From assembly GCA_023266715.1 (NCBI GenBank), contig JAHFPK010000209.1, forward strand, positions 1-5,286: DNA of 5,286 nt, read 5' to 3'. The notes under the pieces are model-generated. The model did no database searches, was not told the origin of the DNA, and was given only the letters and a program-made list of their open reading frames with translations. The stretch is from Hyphomicrobiales bacterium. GTDB lineage: Bacteria > Pseudomonadota > Alphaproteobacteria > Rhizobiales > Aestuariivirgaceae. Position 1 is the stretch's first letter, and every line of letters starts with the position of its first letter. This document shows positions 1 through 4,398 of the stretch, one piece after another. The translations under genes were made by a program, and so were the position numbers.

Positions 1-1
1 G

Positions 2-361
2 CAGCAGGTCGAAGGATTTCTTGGCGGGTTTACTTTCCGGGATTTCCGTCAGTTGGCCCTTTTCTTCGGCCCACTTCTTTTCGGTGTTTGGGCCTTCTTG
101 GGTCCATACGTTAATGCTCAAGCCGAAGTTTTGCTGAAACAGAAACTGGCCGATATTGGCTTGGACATTGCAAATGTCCAGCAACTTAACGGCGGCGTCC
201 AGACTTTGGGCAAGGATGTCGACGAACTGAAAAAATCTGGCACAGATACGATGCAGCAGCTTAATGACCTGAAACAAAGCCAAGAGCTTATTCTGAAGCT
301 TTTGCTGGAACAGCGAAATACCCCAGTCCAGCAGATTGTGCCGGCGGTTCCGCAGCAATGA
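2..361 (+). CDS. Membrane-anchored coiled-coil protein, 5'-truncated by window edge
   Basis: The reading frame is open from the first bases of the window to the TGA at 359-361, so the true start lies upstream. A TTG at 53 would discard the basic residues before the membrane segment and is not preferred. Of the 119 visible residues, about 18-37 form one hydrophobic span (ALFFGPLLFGVWAFLGPYV), preceded by Arg13 and Arg16. By the positive-inside rule the N terminus would be cytoplasmic and the rest outside the inner membrane. Residues 40-105 are rich in Leu, Lys, Glu, Gln and Asp with heptad-like spacing, suggesting a coiled coil, and the tail is Gln/Pro/Val-rich. The stop overlaps the next start (ATGA at 358-361), so the two are probably translationally coupled. 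The topology would suit a phage lysis accessory or spanin-like protein, but no family was recognised. Confidence 0.72.
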   Translation, partial: QQVEGFLGGFTFRDFRQLALFFGPLLFGVWAFLGPYVNAQAEVLLKQKLADIGLDIANVQQLNGGVQTLGKDVDELKKSGTDTMQQLNDLKQSQELILKLLLEQRNTPVQQIVPAVPQQ

Positions 362-645
362 AGGTTGTCCATGTCGAAAGCGGGCAGCATTGTTTTTGGT
401 GCCCGGGCTGTGAAATGGTACATGGGATTACGATCGAGGGTAAGAACCCGTGGGGCTGGGATAAAAATCTTGAGGCCCCGACTTATACTCCCAGCATCCT
501 TGTGACCTGGGAAGGCGCAATTGAAGGCAACCCGGCGAAAAAGCGCTGCCATTCCTATATTACCAAGGGAAAATTCCTTTTCCTCAATGACTGCACGCAC
601 AAGCTTGCCGGGGAGACGGTGCCAATGGTGGAGTTTCACTGGTGA
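358..645 (+). CDS. Small phage protein with CxxCxxC metal-site motif (95 aa)
   Basis: The N terminus carries H-C-F-W-C-P-G-C (residues 11-18), which looks like half of a zinc ribbon or knuckle, followed by an MVHGI segment. Next come a central APTYTPSILV motif and a C-terminal CHSYIT...FLNDCTHKLAGETVPM segment that supplies two more Cys and two His. This order (CPxC, then a PTxxPS-type motif, then CHSxxxxGxxxFxxDCTHxLAGxTV) is from memory typical of a small phage/prophage family that databases often label ammonia monooxygenase. That label is almost certainly wrong, since the protein is soluble and far too short. Its start overlaps the previous stop (ATGA) and its stop overlaps the next start (GTGA at 642-645), placing it inside a coupled operon. 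The role is unknown; metal binding is inferred from the Cys/His pattern. Confidence 0.85.
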   Translation: MKVVHVESGQHCFWCPGCEMVHGITIEGKNPWGWDKNLEAPTYTPSILVTWEGAIEGNPAKKRCHSYITKGKFLFLNDCTHKLAGETVPMVEFHW

Positions 646-992
646 CAAAGTTGACGGATCTCGATGCAAAATTCATCCGTTACGAGAGGCGCGACGGACA
701 TCAATATTTCGTTTTTGTCAAAACCATTGAAGAAGCCCAGGGCGTCGAATTTTTGTGTCCGAAATGCTTTGCTATTAACGGCGGCGCCGTTGGCACACAT
801 GCGGTGATCTGCTGGTCGAGATCTCGGGGCATCGCAGATGATGTCGATCCTGGCCCAGGACGCTGGAAGCTTGATGGCACCAGCCTCGATGATCTCACCC
901 TGAATGCGGATCCGCCAAGCGGTGCCAGGTCCGTCCAGTTGAATGGCGGCTGTGCCTGGCATGGGTTCGTCATCAACGGAGACGCTGTATAG
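642..992 (+). CDS. Small phage protein with CPKC motif and WHGF C-terminal signature (116 aa)
   Basis: A GTG start is chosen because it overlaps the preceding TGA by 4 nt and no better start follows. The protein has a short basic and aromatic N-terminal region, then FLCPKCF (about residues 37-43), GTHAVICWSRS, a loop rich in Asp and Pro (DDVDPGPGRW), an LDDLTL segment, and a final GGCAWHGFVINGDAV. The C-terminal Cys, Trp and His next to Asn-Gly is reminiscent of small phage proteins that end in a CxWHxFxxNG pattern. I recognise the overall pattern from phage genomes but know no function. Together with its upstream neighbour it forms a pair of tiny Cys-containing, possibly metal-binding proteins. 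Confidence 0.85.
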   Translation: MTKLTDLDAKFIRYERRDGHQYFVFVKTIEEAQGVEFLCPKCFAINGGAVGTHAVICWSRSRGIADDVDPGPGRWKLDGTSLDDLTLNADPPSGARSVQLNGGCAWHGFVINGDAV

Positions 993-1045
993 GGTATCGC
1001 AGCAATTTGTGTTACATGGATTGAGTTGTAAAATGGAGAATTCAA

Positions 1046-1303
1046 ATGTTGATGGAATATTTAGTACGTGGAGAATATGCATGGCTTGTCTATATCGTGC
1101 TGTTCATCGTTATCGGTGTAGGAATAGCGGTCTATGTCGGCAACCGACAGGCCTACCGCATGGCCAGAATGAAACTGGAATTTCAGCAACGGGAAGCCAA
1201 TGAAGAGCGTCGGATGAAGCAACTCGTTATCGAGCATGAGAAACCAAAAGAATCAAAGAATATTGCGGTCATCGATCAGGCCCCGTCTACTAAAGGCGAT
1301 TAA
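1046..1303 (+). CDS. Single-span membrane protein with charged C-terminal tail (85 aa)
   Basis: The ATG at 1046 is preceded by GGAG at 1035-1038 with a 7-nt gap, which favours it over the in-frame ATG at 1052. Residues 12-32 (AWLVYIVLFIVIGVGIAVYVG) are one strong transmembrane helix. The N terminus is short, and the tail is long, strongly charged and helical (NRQAYRMARMKLEFQQREANEERR and beyond), probably amphipathic or coiled coil and cytoplasmic given its many Arg and Lys. It is the last gene of the plus-strand block and is followed within 6 nt by an intrinsic terminator. Size and topology would fit a small phage membrane protein such as a holin-like or superinfection protein. No family was recognised, so no function is assigned. 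Confidence 0.8.
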   Translation: MLMEYLVRGEYAWLVYIVLFIVIGVGIAVYVGNRQAYRMARMKLEFQQREANEERRMKQLVIEHEKPKESKNIAVIDQAPSTKGD

Positions 1304-1308
1304 ACGGT

Positions 1309-1340
1309 CAAGGCCCGAGTCGTCACCCGGGCCTTGTTTT
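1309..1340 (+). terminator. Intrinsic terminator ending the plus-strand operon
   Basis: A perfect 9-bp stem CAAGGCCCG (1309-1317) / CGGGCCTTG (1328-1336) with a 10-nt loop is followed directly by TTTT (1337-1340). It begins 6 nt after the stop of the last plus-strand gene. Read from the minus strand the stem is followed only by ACCGTTT, so it may slow but would not strongly terminate the convergent minus-strand transcript. Confidence 0.88.
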
Positions 1341-1343
1341 CCA

Positions 1344-1364
1344 CCAATCTTTGTTCCCGATTGG
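1344..1364 (-). repeat. Hairpin just downstream of the permuted tRNA 5' half
   Basis: On the minus strand CCAATC (1364-1359) pairs with GATTGG (1349-1344) around a 9-nt loop GGGAACAAA. The outer bases can extend it by G-U, U-G and C-G pairs. Its 5' arm uses the bases just after the CTGCC at the end of the tRNA 5' half, so it would define or protect the 3' end of that piece in the precursor, or compete with pairing to the leader. Confidence 0.5.
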
Positions 1365-1441
1365 CAGGGGTCAGCGCTCTAACCATCTGAGCTATTCCCG
1401 GGCGGCCCCGGCAAGCAGGACTCGAACCTACGACCTCTGAC
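1361..1441 (-). tRNA. Circularly permuted tRNA (3' half precedes 5' half)
   Basis: Read 5' to 3' on the minus strand. GTCAG (1441-1437, anticodon stem 39-43), AGGTC (1436-1432, variable loop), GTAGG / TTCGAGT / CCTGC (1431-1415, T arm), TTGCCGG (1414-1408, acceptor 66-72) and G1407 (discriminator). Then linker GCCGC (1406-1402). Then CCGGGAA (1401-1395, acceptor 1-7), T8-A9, GCTC / AGATGGTTA / GAGC (1392-1376, D arm), G26, CTGAC (1374-1370, anticodon stem 27-31) and CCCTGCCAA. The anticodon stem pairs 5/5, the acceptor 6/7 (one G-G mismatch at 5-68), and the T stem 5/5 with one G-U. G18-G19, TTC, G15-C48, T8-A14 and the 5-nt variable loop are all as in a normal tRNA. CCA is not encoded. No other tRNA half lies on either side. 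The anticodon is uncertain: CTGCCAA resembles a glycine GCC loop but sits 2 nt too far from the stem. It could be a degenerate relic, but paired stems on both sides of the permutation argue for a folded RNA. Confidence 0.78.
1367..1406 (-). repeat. tRNA-side copy of the leader repeat (interrupted by the D arm)
   Basis: GCCGCCCGGGA (1406-1396) and CTGACCCC (1374-1367) recur, joined by a single T, in the predicted mRNA leader at 1878-1859. The 21 nt between them here (1395-1375) hold A7, T8-A9, the D arm and G26. Confidence 0.7.
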
Positions 1442-1448
1442 TAACTCC

Positions 1449-1817
1449 TTATGCCACCATTTTTTGATCGATGCATTCAAAGTCTATTGCCTGGACTTTC
1501 CCGTTGCACCAATCTTCAAATTTCTGCCTATGACTCGGATTCAGCTCCCAAAGCTTTTGCCATATTTCGCCTATGGCGTCATCGGCCTTGAACATATTGG
1601 GGTTCATCCATTGTCCGTCGCAGACCGGTTCGCCGGTGTCAACATACTTGGCGGTGCAGTGCCAGCATGGCATGACCGTCAATTCCTTTGTGAGCCTTGT
1701 CGGCTTCTTTTCGGAATAGTGCCATTTGATTTCACCTGCCAAGTGCTCTATCCATACTGGACAGAGCCGCGCAGTGAGCAATTCTATCTCCGATCCAAAG
1801 CGAGTGTAGATAGCCAT
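1449..1817 (-). CDS. Cys-rich hypothetical protein upstream of the permuted tRNA (122 aa)
   Basis: The ATG at 1817 has an excellent Shine-Dalgarno AAGGAGA (1830-1824), 6 nt upstream. Cys19, Cys51-x-x-Cys54 (PCWHC) and Cys66 could form a zinc site. The N-terminal half is mixed (IYTRFGSEIELL, then CPVWIEHLAGEIKWHY). A conserved-looking YVDTGEPVCDGQWMNPNMF loop precedes an aromatic helical C terminus (IGEIWQKLWELNPSHRQKFEDW). I do not recognise the family and see no nuclease, ligase or integrase signature. It is the only protein in its own transcription unit, with an extended -10 promoter and leader hairpin upstream. Its TAA ends 7 nt before the tRNA 3' half, so mRNA and permuted tRNA must share a transcript unless an internal promoter exists. 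It lies between the leader copy of the tRNA 5' half and the tRNA 3' half. Confidence 0.85.
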   Translation of the reverse strand: MAIYTRFGSEIELLTARLCPVWIEHLAGEIKWHYSEKKPTRLTKELTVMPCWHCTAKYVDTGEPVCDGQWMNPNMFKADDAIGEIWQKLWELNPSHRQKFEDWCNGKVQAIDFECIDQKMVA

Positions 1818-1851
1818 TTCGTATCTCCTTTCATGATGTCAATTAGCGTTT

Positions 1852-1878
1852 GCCGCTCGGGGTCAGATCCCGGGCGGC
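1852..1878 (-). promoter_or_regulatory. 5'-terminal GC-rich hairpin of the 122-aa gene leader
   Basis: On the minus strand GCCGC (1878-1874) pairs with GCGGC (1856-1852) and CGGG (1872-1869) with CCCG (1861-1858), with one C-A mismatch between the two helices and a 7-nt loop. The predicted transcription start falls about 7 nt after the -10 box, at 1878, so the RNA would begin with this stem. A 5'-terminal hairpin usually stabilises RNA. The Shine-Dalgarno lies 22 nt beyond the stem and stays free. Confidence 0.6.
1859..1878 (-). repeat. D-arm-less copy of the tRNA 5' half in the mRNA leader
   Basis: GCCGCCCGGGA (1878-1868), a single T, then CTGACCCC (1866-1859). It matches linker, acceptor 5' strand and anticodon-stem 5' strand of the permuted tRNA (1406-1396 and 1374-1367) exactly in 19 nt, with the 21-nt block carrying the D arm absent. 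The match is colinear and on the same strand. It coincides with the predicted transcript start. Confidence 0.65.
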
Positions 1879-1884
1879 GATGCT

Positions 1885-1890
1885 ATTATA
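1885..1890 (-). promoter_or_regulatory. Extended -10 promoter for the 122-aa gene / permuted tRNA unit
   Basis: On the minus strand a perfect TATAAT (1890-1885) is preceded by TG one base upstream, giving the extended -10 form TGnTATAAT. No good -35 is present at 16-18 nt (the AT-rich stretch there contains ATTTTG), as is common for extended -10 promoters. The box sits in a small palindrome GCTATAATAGC. It lies between the terminator of the large minus-strand operon and the 122-aa gene, so it makes that gene and the tRNA a separate unit. Confidence 0.7.
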
Positions 1891-1990
1891 GCACAGTCGG
1901 TTTTCGCAAAATGCAAAATAGGCCCGTTTTCATTGGTCCCCTTATTGATATGGCTACGGAATATCTGTGCGCTTATGTCGCAAAACGTTG

Positions 1991-2032
1991 AAAAACCAAA
2001 GGCCGGCGGGGAACATGTCCTGGCCGGCCTTT
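1991..2032 (-). terminator. Intrinsic terminator ending the large minus-strand operon
   Basis: AAAGGCCGGC (2032-2023) and GCCGGCCTTT (2007-1998) form a perfect 10-bp stem around a 15-nt loop, followed on the minus strand by GGTTTTTC. The T tract makes the minus direction the better terminator; the plus side reads CTTTCTACT and is weak. It follows the last supported gene of the operon by about 70 nt. Confidence 0.82.
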
Positions 2033-2103
2033 CTACTCCAAGCCCGTGAGTTGCTTTCGCGCAGAGCCCTACGGTTCGACCTTGCTTGTTTCGCTCCGGG
2101 ATC
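2033..2103 (-). other. Short non-coding stretch before the operon terminator
   Basis: No convincing gene is seen. A 12-codon frame starts with an ATGA overlap at 2107 and stops at 2069, too short to support. The remainder up to the terminator stem has no recognisable RNA gene or promoter. Confidence 0.5.
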
Positions 2104-2265
2104 TCATGAATCTTTGTCTTCGGCCAAAGGAATGCAGCTAATGGCGACATGGGGAGCAAATTTGCTGGCATTGTGCCAGGCGAATCCACATTCATCCCGG
2201 GTTACGACTTGAGAAGAGATGTCTCCGGTTAGAAGATTTGTAATGACCATCAAAACTTTGATCAA
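2104..2265 (-). CDS. Small hypothetical phage protein with TTG start (53 aa)
   Basis: The frame begins with TTG at 2265, overlapping the preceding gene's TGA as TTGA (2265-2262), with GGGGAG (2279-2274) 8 nt upstream. An in-frame ATG at 2250 would give 48 aa but has no Shine-Dalgarno, so TTG is preferred. The product has a hydrophobic beginning (MIKVLMVITNLLTGDISSQ), then VVTRDECGFAWHNASKF and a C-terminal APHVAISCIPLAEDKDS. It has well-mixed composition, with Cys26 and Cys44, and no long hydrophobic span. It is the last supported gene of the minus-strand operon. The family is not recognised; composition, position and the 4-nt overlap support it as real. Confidence 0.68.
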   Translation of the reverse strand: MIKVLMVITNLLTGDISSQVVTRDECGFAWHNASKFAPHVAISCIPLAEDKDS

Positions 2266-2474
2266 TTCATTTTCTCCCCGTCACTGCCTTTAATCGCCTT
2301 TGGCACAGTGTTCACCAAAATCTTGCCAAGTTCAAGCGCATCGGCGCGCCTCATGTAAATGGCGACCGCTAGTTGTGGTGGGGTTTTACCCAATGGGTCG
2401 ATGGCGTTGCAGTCGATTCTGACAAGCCCGTCTTCCTGGACATAAAGCTGAAATTGGTTTGCGAAACAGATCAT
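2262..2474 (-). CDS. Hypothetical phage protein (70 aa)
   Basis: The ATG at 2474 follows AAAGGAG in the 19-nt gap after the upstream stop, a strong ribosome binding site. The product begins with a beta-rich stretch (FANQFQLYVQEDGLVRIDCNAIDPLG), then TPPQLAVAIYMRRADALELGKILVNTV, probably one amphipathic helix, and a short charged tail. No transmembrane segment or known motif is seen. The stop overlaps the start of the 53-aa gene by TTGA. It resembles the generic small early proteins of siphophages; no function can be given. Confidence 0.75.
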   Translation of the reverse strand: MICFANQFQLYVQEDGLVRIDCNAIDPLGKTPPQLAVAIYMRRADALELGKILVNTVPKAIKGSDGEKMN

Positions 2475-2493
2475 TGGTGTTTTCTCCTTTTAA

Positions 2494-2745
2494 TTATTCA
2501 TCCGGCGGTTCCCCGCATTCAACTCGAATTGGCGGATGGATATTGCCAAAAATGGTTACGTGAAGGGCGCCGCCGGCATTTAGGATTGCCAATTCCTTTG
2601 GCGTCAGTAGCCACGCAGATGTCATGGTAGGGGGTTCTTGCTCATTAGTTTTATCGATGTCCACATTATCCCGCAAAGGAAGATCCAGGTATCCCTGAGA
2701 CTTTCCGATAACCCGAGTACATCCAGGAATTCTTCCTATTTGCAT
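2494..2745 (-). CDS. Small phage protein with SAW-TPKEL and HPP motifs (83 aa)
   Basis: The start at 2745 is used: GAGG lies 4 nt upstream, and the sequence before the internal Met41 looks like part of the fold (GCTRVIGKSQGYLDLPLRD). The core is T42-S-A-W45 with LTPKELAILNAGG (47-59), then a beta strand (ALHVTIFG) and HPPIRVECG (70-78). The order LPxR, SAW, TPxELxxLxxGG, VxIxGxxHPP matches from memory a widespread small phage/prophage family of unknown function. It is a mid-operon gene with its own ribosome binding site after a 45-nt gap, unlike most neighbours, which overlap. Confidence 0.84.
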   Translation of the reverse strand: MQIGRIPGCTRVIGKSQGYLDLPLRDNVDIDKTNEQEPPTMTSAWLLTPKELAILNAGGALHVTIFGNIHPPIRVECGEPPDE

Positions 2746-2790
2746 GTTTCCTCAATCACCTTCGCGGCGCGGCGGAGGGGGCAATGGCCG

Positions 2791-3381
2791 TCACAGTTTT
2801 CCCTCCGGAAATTCGATTGCAGCATCCAAGTCTTTCTGTAATTCGGCCACCCTTTCCCTGAGGCTGGCTATCTCGGCGGCTTGGCGGTGGATGCCTGCCA
2901 ATGCGCGGGCGATAGAAATCCCATCATCAATGGAGGCGGCACGGCACACAATTTTTGTTTCATGCCCGGTTGACGACATGACGAAGACACCTGCATTGTT
3001 ACCTCCGAGCGAGCCCATGGCTTCATCGCCCTGCTCCTTGAACAGGTTGTCGCTAACTTCCCCGGACCAAATCTGCGCCCCGTCCGGAAGGTCTATGAGA
3101 ACGCCAACGGGACCGCCATCTTCATCCTCGACAATCCAAGTCTCTTTCGCCTCGCTCAGTTCCGCCGCGTCCGCATCAGGCGCGGGGATGGAGGCGCGAA
3201 CCTGCGCTAGGGCCTCGGCGTCAGTTTTCCCTTCACCTTTGTACGACATTCCGCGCCCGTCAGTGAAAAGCCAAAACGTATGTGGCTTCCCGTTCAAGCG
3301 ATAATCATTGTGAACGGCAACCGTCAGGCCCATAGCTCTCAAATCATCGACCGTCAGCCCTGCTTGGGTGGTGGGGGTCAT
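2791..3381 (-). CDS. Phage protein with C-terminal coiled coil (196 aa)
   Basis: The ATG at 3381 overlaps the DUF1643 gene stop (ATGA, 3381-3378). There is no strong Shine-Dalgarno, which suggests translational coupling. Residues 8-65 form a compact N-terminal module (GLTVDDLRAMGLTVAVHNDYRLNGKPHTFWLFTD, then a helix TDAEALAQVRASI). Residues about 82-150 are an acidic beta-rich region (ETWIVEDEDGGPVGVLIDLPDG). Residues about 165-188 form a leucine-zipper-like coiled coil (AAEIASLRERVAELQKDLDA). The coiled coil implies a dimer or oligomer. No catalytic motif was seen and the function is unknown. Confidence 0.87.
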   Translation of the reverse strand: MTPTTQAGLTVDDLRAMGLTVAVHNDYRLNGKPHTFWLFTDGRGMSYKGEGKTDAEALAQVRASIPAPDADAAELSEAKETWIVEDEDGGPVGVLIDLPDGAQIWSGEVSDNLFKEQGDEAMGSLGGNNAGVFVMSSTGHETKIVCRAASIDDGISIARALAGIHRQAAEIASLRERVAELQKDLDAAIEFPEGKL

Positions 3382-3875
3382 GGGAATGTCTCCAGTTGCG
3401 TTCCGCTTTTGATGTAAAGGGGATGTTTAGGTGCACCTGATTTGGTCTTTCCGAAGCAATAGACGGCGGGCTTGTGAAGGGTCGCAAGGTCAATCGCGCC
3501 GCCACTAAAACGGCTGGCATAGGGGTGTGCTCCCCAAGCGCAGATAACCACGTCACAACGTCCCGCCGCTGCATCAATGATGCCAGCATTGCCCGCGCCC
3601 ATTGCCTCAGAGGGCTTTGTCGGCAAATCCTTGGGCTTGGTGGCACGGAACGCCATGAGGTTCACGACCTCGAAGCTGCCATAGCCAAGTCCTGACAACA
3701 GCCGGACGCATGACCTAATTGTGGCATCATCTTTTGTGGCATCTGCTGTGGACGGATTTAACATGATGAGCAAGGCGCGGGGCTTCTTGTAATCCCATGT
3801 CCGGCGCAGCAAATAGCGGTACTTTTTACAATCAGAAATCACCGCATCATTTTCCAGATATTTTGCCACGCTCAT
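3378..3875 (-). CDS. DUF1643 family protein (165 aa)
   Basis: Family hallmarks are clear: a beta strand leading into LIMLNPSTAD (residues 36-45), the following DDATIRSCVRL (49-59), then VVNLMAFRAT (70-79), then a strand VVICAWGAHP (109-118) and a late VYCFGKTKSGAPKHPLYI. DUF1643 proteins are about 150-180 aa, common in phages and bacterial accessory regions, and of unknown biochemical function. The length here is normal and no key motif is missing. The start overlaps the upstream stop and its stop overlaps the downstream start, both by ATGA. Confidence 0.93.
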   Translation of the reverse strand: MSVAKYLENDAVISDCKKYRYLLRRTWDYKKPRALLIMLNPSTADATKDDATIRSCVRLLSGLGYGSFEVVNLMAFRATKPKDLPTKPSEAMGAGNAGIIDAAAGRCDVVICAWGAHPYASRFSGGAIDLATLHKPAVYCFGKTKSGAPKHPLYIKSGTQLETFP

Positions 3876-4222
3876 GCTTTCTCCTTGGGTTGGGAAGGTA
3901 TGGCGCGGATGGCGTCGGCAAGCATATCTGCGCCAATGATGTGATCATTTGCATCACATAGTTTTGCCGCCCGCTCCCGCATATCAGCAGCACCACGGGC
4001 GTAGGCGGCTGCGATCTCGGCGTCCTTCTGGTCGGTGACGGGCGGGGCGGCGTCATACATGGCGTGGTAGATTTTTTCGTAAAGCGGTGGCTCGCCAATT
4101 CCCGGCAACTGCGTATTGACGCCAGCAACCCGCATTTTGTGCGTAATCTTGCGCGGCACCAATTTTGTTTCCGGCGTTGCCTTCCCCGCCTTCTTGCGGA
4201 GGGATTGTTCGGAGTCGGTCAT
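3872..4222 (-). CDS. Small phage protein with AYARGAADMRERAAKL helix (116 aa)
   Basis: The basic N-terminal 30 residues (RKKAGKATPETKLVPRKITHK) may contact nucleic acid. A middle segment PPLYEKIYHAMYDAAPP is followed by a long helix AEIAAAYARGAADMRERAAKLCD and a closing ADMLADAIRAIP. The pattern A-x-x-RGxxDMRERAAxxC...ADAIRAL is frequent in small proteins of alphaproteobacterial and other phages, from memory; no role is known. Overlaps of 4 nt with both the 51-aa gene upstream and the DUF1643 gene downstream support the start at 4222. Confidence 0.87.
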   Translation of the reverse strand: MTDSEQSLRKKAGKATPETKLVPRKITHKMRVAGVNTQLPGIGEPPLYEKIYHAMYDAAPPVTDQKDAEIAAAYARGAADMRERAAKLCDANDHIIGADMLADAIRAIPSQPKEKA

Positions 4223-4374
4223 TGTACGGGCCTCAATTTAGAAAACTCATTTGCAAGAAGAATTGCACCCCATATAACGGCTATGTAGTCTAGCGTTACA
4301 CTCCAATGTGGCGGCGCAGGGAGACTAGCAGTGCCAATGAAAATAAACCCGCTTGCTAGCTTGAATTTATTCAT
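4219..4374 (-). CDS. Tiny membrane protein with two hydrophobic segments (51 aa)
   Basis: The ATG at 4374 is preceded by AAGGAAGCGGAAG, a purine-rich ribosome binding site. The product starts with MNKFK. It has one hydrophobic segment at about 6-20 (LASGFIFIGTASLPA), a Pro/His turn (PPHW), then a second span at about 28-42 (LDYIAVIWGAILLAN) and a basic tail EFSKLRPVQ. This suggests a helical hairpin in the inner membrane. The TGA overlaps the next gene start (ATGA, 4222-4219). The gene lies directly after another tiny membrane protein gene. A holin/antiholin-type or other phage membrane role is possible; no family was recognised. Confidence 0.75.
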   Translation of the reverse strand: MNKFKLASGFIFIGTASLPAPPHWSVTLDYIAVIWGAILLANEFSKLRPVQ

Positions 4375-4398
4375 CTTCCGCTTCCTTCTGTGTGGTGG

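Noticed and set aside
118..669. 183-codon open frame on the minus strand
   Set aside because: It lies antisense to two plus-strand genes whose motifs and 4-nt overlap are convincing; its composition (Ser/Cys-rich runs) is typical of a shadow frame.
1007..1034. Possible promoter TTGTGT - 16 nt - TAAAAT before the 85-aa gene
   Set aside because: Transcription would begin about 5 nt before the ATG, leaving out the Shine-Dalgarno; both boxes are weak.
1361..1441. Reading the tRNA block as two neighbouring normal tRNAs, or as an integrase attachment site
   Set aside because: No missing halves lie on either side (the ORF stop is 7 nt upstream, no T arm downstream), and the two halves pair with each other in both stems. 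An attachment site would carry only a 3' part, and no integrase gene is in the window.
1361..1441. Permuted two-piece tmRNA as found in alphaproteobacteria
   Set aside because: A complete canonical D arm and anticodon stem are present and there is no tag-coding region, so this is tRNA-like rather than tmRNA.
1464..1991. 175-codon open frame on the plus strand
   Set aside because: Antisense to the 122-aa gene, its leader hairpin and its promoter; no ribosome binding site and no recognisable motif.
2035..2083. Weak resemblance to a tRNA T-arm region (AGGTCG ... GTAGG)
   Set aside because: No proper T loop or matching stems; similarity breaks after a few bases.
2069..2107. 12-codon frame starting with an ATGA overlap (minus strand)
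   Set aside because: Too short to distinguish from chance; no supporting motif beyond the overlap.
1863..2195. 110-codon open frame on the minus strand
   Set aside because: It runs through the intrinsic terminator stem and the promoter of the next unit and overlaps the 53-aa gene in another frame, which has the better start context.
2756..2794. 12-codon frame starting GTGA at the end of the 196-aa gene (minus strand)
   Set aside because: Ala/Pro-rich, very short, no independent support; it could at most carry ribosomes toward the next start.
2744..3304. 186-codon open frame on the plus strand
   Set aside because: Ser/Pro/Ala-rich shadow of the 196-aa coiled-coil protein gene.
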